Of a DNA stretch of 64,000 nucleotides, positions 17,346 through 29,540 are shown one piece after another. A program made the position numbers and the translations under genes. Below the pieces are notes generated by a model. The model ran no database searches, was not told where the DNA came from, and saw nothing but the letters and a program-made list of their open reading frames with translations. Numbering within the stretch: the stretch's first letter is position 1; each line of letters begins with the position of its first letter. Source of the stretch: Procambarus clarkii. Its lineage: Eukaryota; Arthropoda; Malacostraca; Decapoda; Cambaridae. The stretch lies in assembly GCF_040958095.1 (NCBI RefSeq), contig NC_091156.1, positions 21,151,175-21,215,174 on the forward strand. Direction: 5' to 3'.

Positions 17346-18373
17346 CTAACTTCTCAAAAAAAATTAAAAACATGTGCAATAAACCATATTTGAATGCACG
17401 CAGTACATCCCTGTCAAAATTAGACAACTGTTGAGGCAAGATGATGTTGGATGAGGAGTGAATAAGTTGGAGAAAATGGGTGGTAGCAAATCTTCAGGGT
17501 CAGTCTAAATCTCTACTTCACTTGATGTCATTTTATGGAATTTAATTAAGCCACAGAGTTTTTAATTTTAGCTGTATTTTTTGTAATTCTTTGTATTCAT
17601 ACTAAATTTGTTTAATGTTATATAGATGACCAAGAAAGGCAGCAAAATTGCTGCTCTCAAGATGTAATAAATTCAAATTTTGTTTCCAAAGTCAGCATTA
17701 TCTATTGTTTCTTCCTGAGTTTATCATACAGTACAGGAAATCTTTCAGGATGTTTGGAAGGAGCCAGGATACAAGAATGTACTTTAGAGAGTGTAAACAC
17801 AATAGTAGTGTGAGGAGTCACGAATTTGGCATATAGTACCTGGGTGTTCGAACAACTTCTTTCAAAGCTTTCAAACAAATTGTTCTTGATACTTAGGTAG
17901 GAATAGGCTCAACACCAGGGTTTGGGCTCAACAGGATTTGGACTCAAGACCAGGGTTGGGCACAACACCAGGGTCAAGCCCAACACTAGATTTGAGCTGA
18001 ACACCAGTCAGGCTTAACACTAGTCAGGCCAAGAGAAACAATAAAACTAGAATCTAAAACCTGCCGTTATTATAAATGGGGTACTGTATGTGCAAATACA
18101 TATCACCCCCAGAAACTGTAGAAATATTCTTAGTATATAGGTAAATGTTCCAAAAAGCTGCAAAATTTTCCACTTTGAACTTTGTAAGAGCTCCTTAATT
18201 TAAATAGGAAAGAAAGTTTCAACAGAGGCTATCCAGCTTTTCATATAAGAGGAATGAGGCAAATAAAACTAAAAGAATGCCACTATGAAAATAGCCGCAA
18301 CTATGAAAACATACAGTCATAAACATACCAGGGAGATTTCTTTTTAGTAGAGGAAGAGGAGAATGTCTTAAAA
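17346..18373 (+). other. AT-rich interval with short degenerate CAACACCAGGG repeats
   Basis: No gene or mobile element recognised. At about 17900-18030 there are several diverged copies of a ~20 bp unit (CAACACCAGGGTTTGGGCT-like). Nothing else stands out. Confidence 0.5.
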
Positions 18374-19480
18374 ATGTCCAGACTCTACCACCAACTCAAT
18401 CAAATGATAGAGGACAAACACAATGGCTCCCTTACCAGAACCCCAGATATTAACACCAAGAAAAACATCCAGCACTTCCAAATATATGATATGATATATA
18501 TATTTGGTAACTTTCAGGATATAAAAACATGCAAATCAAACAAAGTACACTTTATAGCTGGCTTCCTAAATGAGGCAAATGCAGTGTTTGCATCGCTAAC
18601 TGAAACCCACACTAAGGATTACTAAGATGTTGAAATATGGATACCAGAGAACAATATTTCCAGATGTGACAGGAAACACCGGCTACAGGGTGGGGTCAGC
18701 CTGTACATCAAAGATACACTCATCTGCACTGAGCTGCTGAACACCACAAATGATATGGTGGAAGTGCTGATACTCGAAATAGAGACCTGAAATGTGGTTA
18801 TTATTCTTGAATGCAAGCCACCAGAGGCAAGTCCTCAGCAGTTTAAATAGTTTTTTTTTTCTTTTTCAAAAAAACTAATGAAAATAGAATACTGCTTAGA
18901 AAAACTCACAGATCCAGCCTCAATCATTATCTTGATTCAGAACTTCAACCTGTGGCACCAGAAATGAAAGAGTGTAGCAAATATCTGAGAGAATCCCAGG
19001 AAGTAGCGTAAAAGAACAGTCACACACTAATGACCTCTTATGGAAGCCTCAAAAAAATAAGCTCAGTAGCTCTTAGAAATATGCTGAAGCCACATACCTC
19101 TAAGAAAAAAAAGAGTAACAGATGTAGATTGGAAAGGGATCAGTATTCTCTCTCTAGGCGAAAAAACAAATCTCGGAACACCTTGAATAAGAACTTCAAG
19201 ATTCAAGAACCTCTATATCAACAACGACAAGAAAGACTATGCAGATAAATAGAAACAATTGAACTAAAGCTACAAGAATCATATAAAATCCAGGAGAGGC
19301 AGCAAAAAGTCACTAGGGAAATTGAAAGCAATCCAAAATACTTTCTTCCTATACAAAATCTAGAACAAAAAATACTTTACATCTAGTATTTAGCCCCTGC
19401 ACAAGGGAGATGAAACAGCAAACAACAAAGAAATGTTGTTTTGAAAACCACACATAAAATAATGAAAACCATTTTTTATA
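18374..19480 (+). mobile_element. LINE1 copy c (endonuclease part, decayed)
   Basis: Matches LINE1 copy a across the endonuclease and connector but starts further 5'. Readable pieces: SNKVHFIAGFLNEANAVFAS then LTETHTKDY (about 18592), the SLYIKDTLICTELL region with stops, a GDFN site degraded to QNFN (about 18940), and the basic connector CRLERDQ.SLSRRKNK (about 19125). Internal deletions remove the SDH part. RT is absent. Dead copy. Confidence 0.8.
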
Positions 19481-20640
19481 ATAAAAAAGCAATGTCAATG
19501 ATCCAGGAATTATGTCGGAAGACATAATTGGTGGAAGAATCCCACCAAACCTGGTCAAGACTCTTGACCAAGTCAAGTGGGAAGGGTCTGAAGATCAGAG
19601 CCTACAACACTGTCTTGATGTTGGTGGCCTTACTGTTATGTACAAGGCCAACATTCTCGAGCAGGCATGTCCAACAGCCTGGTTGGACATCAATCAGGAG
19701 GCCTGATCAGAGACCGGGCTGCAGGAATGTTGATCCTGGGAATCACCACACAGTAACTGTAACCAGCATATCACAATGCAAGTCTCAGGATCTTTGCTTG
19801 CAGGAACTCAACACATTTCTCACCCCTTCTCAACATGCACAACTGTGGAACACCCTTCTCATGCTTTTAGAAACGTGTGTTAAAAAATAAACTGCATATC
19901 TGCAAAAGCACACCTTTTGAACACACACACACAAATCAAGGCCAAGCTGTATAGTAGTAATGGTATGCATCAATCTAAAATTAATTTTATGTGCCTATTC
20001 ACAAACATAAATTAAAAAAAGCAGAACATAGACAGGGTATTATACTGTAGTACTCTTTTTGAGAGCTATCAGCACAACAGGTGATGCATGTTTTATTATA
20101 TTTTTATTGGTTTATTGATTGTCTAATTGTAATTTTAGTAGGCCACTGAATAGCATGAGATGCACTCCAGATAAATCTTATTTCATTCAAAATCTTGCTA
20201 CACAAGGGATATCTTTCAATGCAGCATCAGTTGTACAATGTTTTGGAAGTATGTACTGTGTACAAGGATGGACTCCAAAAAGTGTGTAAAATATAGTAAG
20301 AAATAAACTTTTGAGGTTGACATGATGCAAGATTACAGTAAACAAAAATTGTAAAGCAAGAAAGTTTTTGCCCCCCCCCCCCCAAGCCTTGTGTGTCACA
20401 CTTGTACTTGTCAAGTTTTTGGTAGTAAAGGTAAATGTTGTGGGGGGTCACACTGCACCAAATTCTCACTGCATGAGTTTGTGCTATTCAAGGGTCTACT
20501 TTATTTTGACTGTGTGAAACTTGTAACCCAAAAAAAAAAGACATTTTGTTGACTGTTAACTTAAATCCCTAAGACAATTATAAATACATGCATAAGGTAA
20601 TCATAAGTATAGTATAGATCATTTGCTGTTGACGCACAGT
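19481..20640 (+). other. AT-rich interval with a LINE1-tail remnant
   Basis: About 19665-19735 holds a decayed LINE1/SINE1 3' tail: CAACAGCCTGGTTGGACATC, AGGCCTGATCAGAGACCGGG and GTAACTGTAACC in place of the usual terminal units. The rest has a C run at 20370-20384, ACACAC at 19921-19933, and no recognisable gene. Confidence 0.55.
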
Positions 20641-20648
20641 GTCAGATA

Positions 20649-20690
20649 ATAGGCATGGTCTCGACAAGCGTCTGTTGAGACCATGCCTAT
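20649..20690 (+). repeat. 18 bp-arm hairpin
   Basis: ATAGGCATGGTCTCGACA (20649-20666) pairs with TGTTGAGACCATGCCTAT (20673-20690) across the hexaloop AGCGTC; all pairs are canonical except one G-T. It borders the TA tract that precedes the MITE. Confidence 0.93.
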
Positions 20691-20693
20691 CTT

Positions 20694-20824
<131 letters not shown>

Positions 20825-21190
20825 GTCGTACCTAGTAGCCAGAATGCACTTCTTTGCCTACTATGCAAGGCCTGATTTGCCTAATAAGCCAAGTTTTCAT
20901 GAATTGTTTTTCGACTACCTAACCTAATCTAACCTAACTTTTTCGGCTACCTAACCTAACCTAACCTATAAAGATAGGTTAGGTAGGGTTGGTTAGGTTC
21001 GGTCATATATCTACGTTAATTTTAACTCCAATAAAAAAAAAATGACCTCATACGTAATGAAATGGGTAGCTTTATCATTTCATAAGATAAAAATTAGAGA
21101 AAATATATTAATTCAGGAAAACTTGGCTTATTAGGCAAATCGGGCCTTGCATAGTAGGCCGAGAAGTACGTTCTGGCTAATAGGTACGAC
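20825..21190 (+). mobile_element. MITE with ~74 bp terminal inverted repeats and TTAGG-type core
   Basis: Begins GTCGTACCTAGTAGCCAGAA and ends TTCTGGCTAATAGGTACGAC. The arms (20825-20898 and about 21117-21190) match with roughly eight differences. The interior at 20918-21002 holds CCTAACCTAACC on one side and GGTTAGG copies on the other, forming a second inverted repeat of telomere-type CCTAA units. Flanking TA repeats suit a TA-targeting (Tc1/mariner-like) mover, although TA on both sides cannot be separated from the microsatellite. No transposase is encoded. Confidence 0.85.
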
Positions 21191-22364
21191 ATATATATAT
21201 ATATTAATATATATATTAATATATATATTAATATAATATAATTCTCTCTCAATCCTATCTCGATCAGTTGATCGAGATCTCTCGATCGATCGATCGAGAT
21301 ATCTCTCTCAATCAATCTCTCTCGATCTCTGTATCCATTGGTGCCTTTTTTCTCTGGAACCATCCTTACAATTTATGTTATTTTTGCTTACTAGTCAGTG
21401 TTTCTGAAAGGATTATACAGTAGTTTGATTGGAAAATGTAGCAAGAGCTGCTAGCAATTAAGCAGTACTTGCTCTTGTAGTTGAGACTAACTGCTCTGCT
21501 ATAGTACCCTTAATATACAATGTACTATTGAGAGTCAGTACAGTATTATTGAGAGGAATATATTTTGTTATGTTTTCAAATTATATGTTAAAAATATAAC
21601 ATCAAAGTATATGTTAAAAATCTTTTCTATTTTATAAAGGTTTATTTTAAGTTCAACTTTTCCTGTAGCACAAACTTTTAATTAATCTTTTAATATTTAA
21701 TGTTATCATAAGCCTGTCAAATGCAATACGATATAATGAACATAGAAGGCAGAGGCCATCATATAATATTTTATTTATGATAATTACATGAATATTTTGT
21801 AGTTATTAATTTTCACAATAATCCTTATTCATGATATAGCAGATTCTTGCTTGAATGGAAGTCAGTTTATGAACCTGTCTGCTATCTTCTTCTTGAGAAG
21901 AAGATAGCAGACTTCTTCTATCTTGCTGCATCCAGTCTTCGCAATTTTTGTACTGCCAGTACAATTAATATATTTATTAGTGAAAATTATAGAATATACA
22001 TATGTACTATACATACAATAATACTGAATTTACAAAGAAAAAGGAAATTTCTTGAATGGAGCCATGTGTATGTGTCCAGGCTTAGCTGTGTTAGCAGCAA
22101 ACTTTATCCCAGCACACTAGGCCTCTACGGCTCAGCCATCACCTAAAAAGAGCCAGGACCAGACTCGGGCTCATTGTAAGACATGGGCAGAGGGGGATTA
22201 GAGGTCAATCCTACTACTGGGGAAAAAGACACCAGAAAGCATTGGCACAATAAAACAAGCAACTGGAGAAAATTAAGCCAGCCTAAGTAGACTAGGCAAA
22301 CAATGCACACGATGAGTCACAATAACGTGGCTGGAGATATGATGATCAAACCACACGTCAGAAA
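21191..22364 (+). other. AT-rich interval with a GATC-rich simple repeat
   Basis: 21191-21240 is ATATTA-type low complexity. 21240-21330 is built from TCTCGATC/GATCGATC units containing nested palindromes. The remainder to 22364 shows a short inverted repeat at about 21884-21910 (TATCTTCTTCTTGAGAAGAA) and no recognisable gene. Confidence 0.5.
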
Positions 22365-22442
22365 ATAGAGAAATGACTACGTTTTGGTCCAGGACTGACC
22401 GAATCGTCGTTGTTTCTCCATTTTCTGATGTGTGGTTTGGTC
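22365..22442 (+). repeat. diverged hairpin cassette
   Basis: From about 22349 ATCAAACCACACGTCAGAAA runs through TTTTGGTCCAGGACTGACCG to GATGTGTGGTTTGGTCATC. The ends pair, and the centre keeps the GGTC...GACCGAA layout of the main cassette, but the arms have different sequence, so this looks like a sister family. Confidence 0.65.
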
Positions 22443-23441
22443 ATCAAGGCAAACAATCATTACTGCAACCAGTGGATCTGCAAACCCTGATATGTAGGCT
22501 TGGTGGTGCTAGAGCTAAGCTTGTGAAACTACTGGGAAACTATCAGAAAACGGTGTTTCCATTCAATGCTTGATTTCTTGACTAAGACCCCTCAGATGCT
22601 CCTTTAAACAAGTGGCCCATATAGCTTCACAGGTGCATTCTGCCTGCCAAACTCCAATGATCCATAACATTCCAAATTGTTTGGTTACATAGTTGGGAAT
22701 TTAGACATGGTGAATCCAGCTCAAATCACCACTAACATACATCAATTATCTCTGGTGCTATATACTGGAAGGGAATTTAGATGCTACCCATACTGCCACC
22801 AGTTGAGAGCACCTTGCTGGTGGTCAACACATCCTGCCTCTAGTCCCACAGTGACTGCTGAGATAAGTTTTCATCTTTATCCTTTGATACTTTGTTTCTG
22901 TGCAGGAGCTTCTCATGCTTTAGTGTTTGCTAAATGTTTTGACTGAAGTGAAGTGAAGTGAAGTTTTGACTGAAGTAAGTGAAGCCTTACCCATTCCCCA
23001 TTGGGGGCATGGTTGGTGTTTGAGTGATCAGCCTCCTGGATAGGGGTAGACCTGTAATACTGGGTCATTTGTGGCCAGTGCCACCCCTCCTGATTTTGGG
23101 AGAGTATCATGAAGGTGGAGGGGGAGGAGCGTCAGCTGCTTGCCTTTTGGCTGGCTTGGCCCAAGTGTGCATAGGTTTGTCATGTTTTGTGTCAGGGGTC
23201 TTCAGTGAGCTTTGTTTTCTGCTCATTCTCAGGTGCCCCTGGGTTTTATTCAGCTTTTCAAACCCACTACTCTGCACCCATACCCATGATGTGTTGGGTA
23301 GGTGTCATGCATTTATTTCAGTGGCAAAGAAAGACCCTCAAAAGCACTAGTGGGTGTTCTACTTATCGAGAGTCAATGCTAACATCCCATGTACTTCAAC
23401 TCAGCTGACAATCATATCTTGTTATTGCCCTTGTGATTTCA
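22443..23441 (+). other. interval without recognised genes
   Basis: Contains TGAAG repeats at about 22941-22980. 23000-23350 is moderately GC-rich with two short frames lacking motifs. No mobile element could be assigned. Confidence 0.35.
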
Positions 23442-23445
23442 TAGT

Positions 23446-24741
23446 TTGTGGACCACTATTACATGACACTAGATGCCATGGAAGGCAAACAAAACGCTGA
23501 TGTAATTTACACAGTTTTCTCAAAAGCCTTCGACAAATGTGACCATGGTGTTATTGCACATAAAATGCGTTCAAAAGGAATTACCAGAAAAATAGGCAGA
23601 TGGATCTACAATTTCCTGACTAACAGAACCCAATGTGTAATAGTCAACAAAATAAAATCCGGACCATCAACCGTGATGAGCTCATTCCCCTAGGGTACTG
23701 TGCTTGCTCCAGTACTTTTTCTCATCCTCATATCGGACATAGACAAGGACACAGCCTATAGTACTGTATCATCCTTTACAGATGACACTAGGATTTTTAT
23801 GAGAATAGACAACATAGAGGACATGGCAAACCTCTAATCAGATGTAAATCAGGTCTTTCTGTAGGCTACAGAAAATAATATGGTGTTTAATGAAGATAAG
23901 TTCCAGCTCACGTGCTAAGGAAAAATTGAAAATATAAAAACGGAAACTACGTACAAAATGCAGTCAAATCATAACATAGAACAAAAAGGCAATGTAAAGG
24001 ATTTGAGTATACTCATGTTGGAAGACCTTACCTTTAAAGAACACAATAAAGTAGCCGTCACAACTGCAAAAAAAATGAGAGGTTGGATAACAAGAACCTT
24101 TCACACTAGAGATGCTATACCAATGATGATACTTTTCAAGACGCTAGTGCTCTTTAGAGTGGAATACTGCTGCACAATGACAGCCCCTTTCAAAGCTGGA
24201 GAAATTGCTGACTTGAAGAGCGTGCAAAGATCCTTTACTGCTAGAATCCACTCAGTAAAACATCTAAACTATTGGGACTGACTAAAGAGCCTAAATCCGT
24301 ATTCTCTTGAGCCCAGGTGAGAGAGATACATAATAAATTACACATGGAAAATAGTAGAGGGGCTGGTCCCAAACCTGCACACAGAATTAACATCACATGA
24401 GACCAGATGGCATGGCAGGATGTGCAGATTTCCCCCATTGAAAAGCAGAGGTGCAACAGGTACTCTAAGAGAGAACTCTATCAACATCAGAGGCCCGAGA
24501 CTGTCCAACACGCTTCCACTACACATAAAGGGCATAACTGGCTGACCCCTCACAGTGTTCAAGAGAGAACTTGACAAACACCTCCAAAGGATACCTGATC
24601 AACCAGGTTGTGACTCATACGTCAGGCTGCGAGCAGCTGCGTCCAACAGCCTGGTTGATCGGTCCAGCAACGAGGAGGCCTGGTCGACGACCGGGCCGCG
24701 GGGTCGCTAAATCCCGAAAACACCTTAAGGTAACCTCAAGG
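23446..24741 (+). mobile_element. LINE1 copy b (RT to 3' end, decayed)
   Basis: 5'-truncated LINE1 flanked by TAGT (23442-23445 and 24742-24745). It starts within the RT at the DHYYMTLDAME equivalent and runs to the 3' tail. At least eight stops are visible (for example after MSSFP at 23691 and in the SDVNQVFL region), and FADD reads FTDD (about 23776). Without the 20 bp duplication of copy a it shows the normal layout of that site. Dead copy. Confidence 0.87.
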
Positions 24742-24804
24742 TAGTCTTGACTCATTTTCATGTGCTTCAGGGATGCTTCCTGGTACATTCTGATCCATCC
24801 AGGG

Positions 24805-25130
24805 TTGGAAAAGTGGCAATATAATCACTACGTACAAAATAGTAACAGGAATTGACAAAAGAAAAGAAAAGAAATGGATTTCTTGAAAAATGCAACTAAA
24901 AGATCAAGAACAAGAGGTCATAAATTCAAGCAAAGGAAACAAAAGTGCCAGAAAAATATTGGAAAGTTCTCCTTTGCAAACAATAGTAGACATTTGGACA
25001 AGTTCAGTGAGAATGTTGTGGATGCCAAAACTGTCAGCAGTTTCAAAGCATCATATGACAAAGTACAGTACTGGGAAGACTGGAAACTACATGCACAGCT
25101 CTCATTCTATAACTATATTTAGGTAATTAC
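24805..25130 (+). mobile_element. CR1-like LINE C-terminal fragment
   Basis: Reads as IITTYKIVTGIDKR-like sequence at 24820, then ATKRSRTRGHKFKQRKQ and VVDAKTVSSFKASYDKV, a layout typical of the last ~80 residues of CR1-type ORF2 (compare LINE4 at 17.0 kb). It is not the LINE1 family. About 300 bp, 5'-truncated. Confidence 0.65.
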
Positions 25131-26224
25131 ACAGAAAGAAAGAGACAGACATAGACGGAGCTTCTACAGTTGGTCTCACTGTATTTTACAATAAAGATTT
25201 TGCCTGTATTTGTCTTAAATTACAAGCAAATTGTTTGCAGGAACTTAAATATTTGAAATAATTTTCTAAACTTAAACTGTTCTGTAAACTTTGTTATCAT
25301 GAAATGATTTATATAGTACAATTGTTATCATAAGGTATTGTAGGTGAAGATTATCAATGTAATGTCAAAGGTTACACTTAAGTCTTTATATACTTTCTGT
25401 TGATTTATTCTTTGAGAATACTTACAATTGTCTTTCATTCTAAAGTACAAAATTAAACAAAAATGACAAAATTATGTATTAAAATTAAGTAGCTATTGAT
25501 GTGTCATGAAGAATTCCATATATGTGTGTGTTGTGGGTTTGTGAAAACTACCAAAAGTTCACTAATATCTAACTAGTGTGGTATACTGTTCATGATTGTA
25601 AATCCATTAGTGTGAGAGACTTGTTATACAATGTTACAATATTATAAACTACCTTAGTGAACTAATGACTATGTTACCCAGCAGTCCCTCCATTTTGCAC
25701 GTTGTAGCGAAGGCTGTCGTCAAAATGGCGATCTCTGACAAGGCAACGGGATTATGTTCCCACCAAGGCCACTGGAGATGGTGGCCCCCCAGATAAATTC
25801 AGGTAACCTTTAGTAGTTGCATAGCACAAATATTGATTAACTGTACATGTGTATTGATAACAAGTAGATGTGCAGCGAAGGTTATAGTAGGCAATCATCA
25901 GTCTCAGGAGACTATGGAGTCACCATAGTCAAGGTTATACACCAGTGGATATGTCCAGGTAGGATTGATCAGTTAGGTACGTTGATTTTTAGTTTTCCAA
26001 ATAGGAATGTTATAATGTAGGGGGGGTTCATTGGGACATATAATTCCTGTAGATAACTGAATTCATTGCATCATGTACAAATAATTCAGAAGTTGGCAAG
26101 TGCCACTTCATTGTAACTCATTGTAAATGTAAATGTACTATTACAGAACATTTAATAAAACTTGCAATTATTGGGGTAATTGTACAATGCATATCCAGTG
26201 TCTTAAATGATGTGATAAGGACTA
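25131..26224 (+). other. AT-rich interval without recognised features
   Basis: No coding frame above background, no repeat family recognised. A GC-rich patch at 25690-25800 has no assignable function. Confidence 0.35.
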
Positions 26225-26445
26225 AAATTCACATGCCAGGTCTTTGATACAAAGAGAACTGCCGACACATTAACCCTTTGATGAAAAGGGAACTAATGAC
26301 AACATCAAGTCTTTGATGTGAAGGGCATGAATGATGACCCATCAAGCTTTTCATATGATGAATCTAGATGACAGCACATCGAGTCTTTGGTGTGAAGGGA
26401 ACGTATGACAATACGTCATGCCTTCAATGTGAAGCAGACTAGCAA
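26225..26445 (+). repeat. degenerate minisatellite, ~45 bp unit
   Basis: About five diverged units containing a core like GTCTTTGATGTGAAGGGAAC followed by ATGACAACACATC. Successive cores occur near 26240, 26273, 26309, 26371 and 26422. Confidence 0.7.
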
Positions 26446-26551
26446 ATGTACATTAATGATGTTGCTGCCTGCAGGGGTAATAACTGCTTACGTGTATATG
26501 AAGGAAAATACCATGCAGAAGAACATTTTGTTCTTTTGTAACCCAGCTACT

Positions 26552-26727
26552 TTGACTGGACAGTAGAGCGACGGTCTCGCTTTATACAGGTCGGTGTTCA
26601 AATGCCGACCATCCAAGTGGTTGGGCACCATTCCTTACCCCCCCCCCCCCTCCCATCCCAAATCCTTATCCTAATTCTTTTCAAGTGCTTTAAGTTGTAA
26701 TGGCTTGGCACTTTCCCTGATAATTAA
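26552..26727 (+). mobile_element. SINE2 copy 1 (tRNA-derived)
   Basis: tRNA-like head with GGACAGTAGAGCGACGG (A-box region) and GGTCGGTGTTCAAATGCCG (B box). The body CCATCCAAGTGGTTGGGCAC, a C-rich tract, CATCCCAAATCCTTATCCT and the end GGCTTGGCACTTTCCCTGAT follow. Two more copies lie at 51556-51733 (+) and 46541-46705 (-). The tail differs from SINE1. Confidence 0.85.
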
Positions 26728-27099
26728 ATACAAAAAATATTTTGTATACAAAAGATTAATTTTAGGAATAACAAATTAAGAAAAGCGATATATTTGTATA
26801 AATCTTGTAACTAAATTAGCTGTTGAATAAGATAAGATTTTGCTGAAAAAAGGACCCACGTTTATTGTTTTGATTCCAGTTGTCATTTAACCCAGTGTTC
26901 TCCAATATGAAGCTGCTTTAATGAAGAGATAACAAGGCTAAATACTTTTCATTTACAGCAGTCAAAAAATTTAATGATACTATACTGAGAAGCTTTACTC
27001 AGCTTGCATGATCTGTTTCTGAATTATATTTATAAATGTTTTTCCAATGAATTGTATGTTTGCCTCCATCATTATGGTAATACTCTGTGTTGTATCCTT
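26728..27099 (+). other. AT-rich interval without recognised features
   Basis: Nothing beyond AT-rich unique-looking sequence was seen. Confidence 0.35.
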
Positions 27100-27375
27100 G
27101 TCTATAGGAAAGGTATCTGGTGCACTTATCATGCATTGTATCATCAGTATCATTGATACTGATGCTGCTGTAGTCATATTATCACCTTATATACTTGATT
27201 TTAAAGCTGCTGCTAATATTACAGTATTCCTTGTATCAATGTTACTGATGCTGTGATCTCAGTATACCTTGTATCATTGATACTGATGCTGACAGTACTC
27301 TACTAGTATTACCTTGTATCATTGATACTAATGCGGCTTTAGTTCTAGTATTATCCAATCCATCCTCCTGCTTAG
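27100..27375 (+). repeat. satellite block 1, ~42 bp degenerate unit
   Basis: Units resemble CTTGTATCATTGATACTGAT followed by GCTGCTGTAGTCCTAGTATTAC. Three to six diverged copies here. TATCATTGATA is itself an imperfect palindrome. The same satellite resumes at 28310. Confidence 0.8.
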
Positions 27376-28309
27376 ATAATAGTTAATAGTCTTTGTAACT
27401 GATGATGTTTATCCTTATTGAAGATGGTCATGACTTCAATATGTGGGTTGAGGTCATGACTTTCACTTGATTTAAATTAGAGTGAGGTAGAGTTGCACGA
27501 ATCGTCAGTGTCACTTTCTCATCCAGGCGTATTTGCGTCCAGCAGCAAGACAGTTCGAGATGGCAAGAGATAGGTTAGGATGCAGTGGATGGCCAGCAGT
27601 GTCCTATGTGTCTCACTGCACCTTAATTGCATTCCACAATGCTGGGTGCAACTAGAGCATTGCTGCTCTCGCCTTCCTGCCTGTTTAACTATTTTGGTGG
27701 TTTCCTCCACGCAGTCCACCGGATCCAGTCTTCGCATGAGTAGGTAGACAAGCCTCAGCTCATTAAGGACTTCAAACCTTTGGCTACCCTCACATGGTTT
27801 TGCCTGCCAGTTGAAGCATTTACCGGGTTGTGGCCGCTGTTGCATGCAAACAGCTACTAGGAGCCACAGGTGGGGACAAAAGCAGACACAACTACCCAAA
27901 GGTGCGACTGTTCCCTGTCAGAGGTACCACCCCATACTGATACCCCAGACACCCCAGCAGTAACTTTCTGTACAGGCATTTTTTTGTAACTATGTGGACC
28001 ATCATACATAGGCGTAATGGACAATCGGATAGAATTTAATACTATTCGCCTTATAGCGTCCGAACAAATAAAGCTAATAACCAAACTTAAATATTCCTAG
28101 GCTTAGTATAGCATGTATATGTACTATATTAGGCCTCAGATAGCGTGTATTAGGCCTTGGAAGGTTAGGTTAGGTTTGGTTAAGATTTCTCTGCAACATC
28201 AGTACAAAAACTTTTCCAGTTTGTCCAAATTCACTTTCTAATTGCCTTTTATATCAATATATGTACGATGGTCCTCATCGTTACTATAAGTGCTACCTAA
28301 AGAGGAGGA
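27376..28309 (-). other. unrecognised sequence between satellite blocks
   Basis: Two partly overlapping minus-strand frames (27519-27899, 126 codons; 27857-28084, 75 codons) are the longest here. The first has several Cys residues and a hydrophobic end but no motif I recognise, and no splice or start context supports either. It could be a degraded mobile element that split the satellite. Confidence 0.3.
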
Positions 28310-29540
28310 TAAGCTGTATTATCTTGTATTATTGATGCTGCAGTACTAGTATTACATTTTATCATTGATGCTGTAGCACAAGTATTACCTTATATCACTG
28401 AAATGGATGCTGCTGTAGTCTTAGTATTGGCTTGTATCATTGATACTGCTGTAGTCCTAAAATTACCTTTTTATCATTGAATATGATGCTGCTCTATTTC
28501 TAGTTTACCTTGTATCACTGATAGTGATGTTACCCCTAGTGTTACCTTGTAGCAATGATACTGATGCTGACCAGACCACACACTAGAAGGTGAAGGGACG
28601 ACGACGTTTCGGTCCGTCCTGGACCACTCTCAAGTCGATTGTGTCAAGTCAAGTCAAGTCTCACAATCGACTTGAGAATGGTCCAGGACGGACCGAAACG
28701 TTGTCGTCCCATCACCTTCTAGTGTGTGGTCTGGTCAACATACTTTAGCCACTTTATTGTGACTCATCGCCTGCATACTGATGCTGCTGTAGTCCCAGGA
28801 TTACCTTGAATCATTAACGATTCTGCAGTCCCAGTGGCCCTTGTATTATTAATACCAATCTCACTGTAGTTGTAGTATTTCCTTGAATCAATAGTGCTGC
28901 TGTAGTCCTAGCATTACCTTGTATCATTGATATGGTTGCTGTTGTCCTAGTGTTGTAGTGTTGATACTAATGCTTCTGTCATCCCATTGTATTTTGTAGC
29001 ATTGATACTGATGTTGCTGTAGTCCTAGAATATATTGTATCATTGGTGCTATTGTAATATATTGTATCATTGGTGCTATTGTAATATATTGTATCATTGG
29101 TGCTATTGTAGTCTTCGTATACCATGTATCATTGATGCTGTTCTAGTATCCCTTGCATCATTAATGCTGCTGTTGTCCTAGTATACATTATATTATTGAT
29201 GCTATTGTGCTATTATTATCTTGTATCATTGATGCTGCTGTAGTCCTAGTATTTCCTTGAATCAATGGTGCTGCTGTAGTCCTAGCATTACCTTATATCA
29301 CTGTTGCTGCTGTAACCCTAAGATTAATCACCCGGTATCATTGATATGGTTGCTGTTGTCCTAGTAGTACTTTGTATTGTTGTGTCATCCCATTGTATTT
29401 TGTATCACTGATACTGATGTTGCTGTAGTCCTAGAATACCTTGTATTATTGATGCCAATGTACTCCCAGTACACCTTTTATAATTGATACTGATGCTGAT
29501 GTAGTCCCAGTACACCTTGTATCGTTGATACCAATTTCAC
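28310..29540 (+). repeat. satellite block 2, ~42 bp degenerate unit
   Basis: Some 25 diverged units of the TTGTATCATTGATACTGATG / CTGCTGTAGTCCTAG pattern, with local higher-order copies such as the ATATTGTATCATTGGTGCT triplication at 29031-29105. Interrupted at 28563-28738 by the paired hairpin cassette. Confidence 0.85.
28563..28738 (+). repeat. hairpin cassettes 2 and 3 facing each other
   Basis: A 78 bp module (28563-28640, plus sense) and its inverse (about 28659-28738) are separated by repeats of TCAAG. The whole would form a ~78 bp-arm hairpin with few mismatches. The inner ends are CAAGTCGATTGTG and CACAATCGACTTG. Inserted within satellite block 2. Confidence 0.93.

Noticed and set aside
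27519..28084. Cys-containing minus-strand frames as a host gene
   Set aside because: No start or splice context, no recognised domain, and the frames sit between two satellite blocks.
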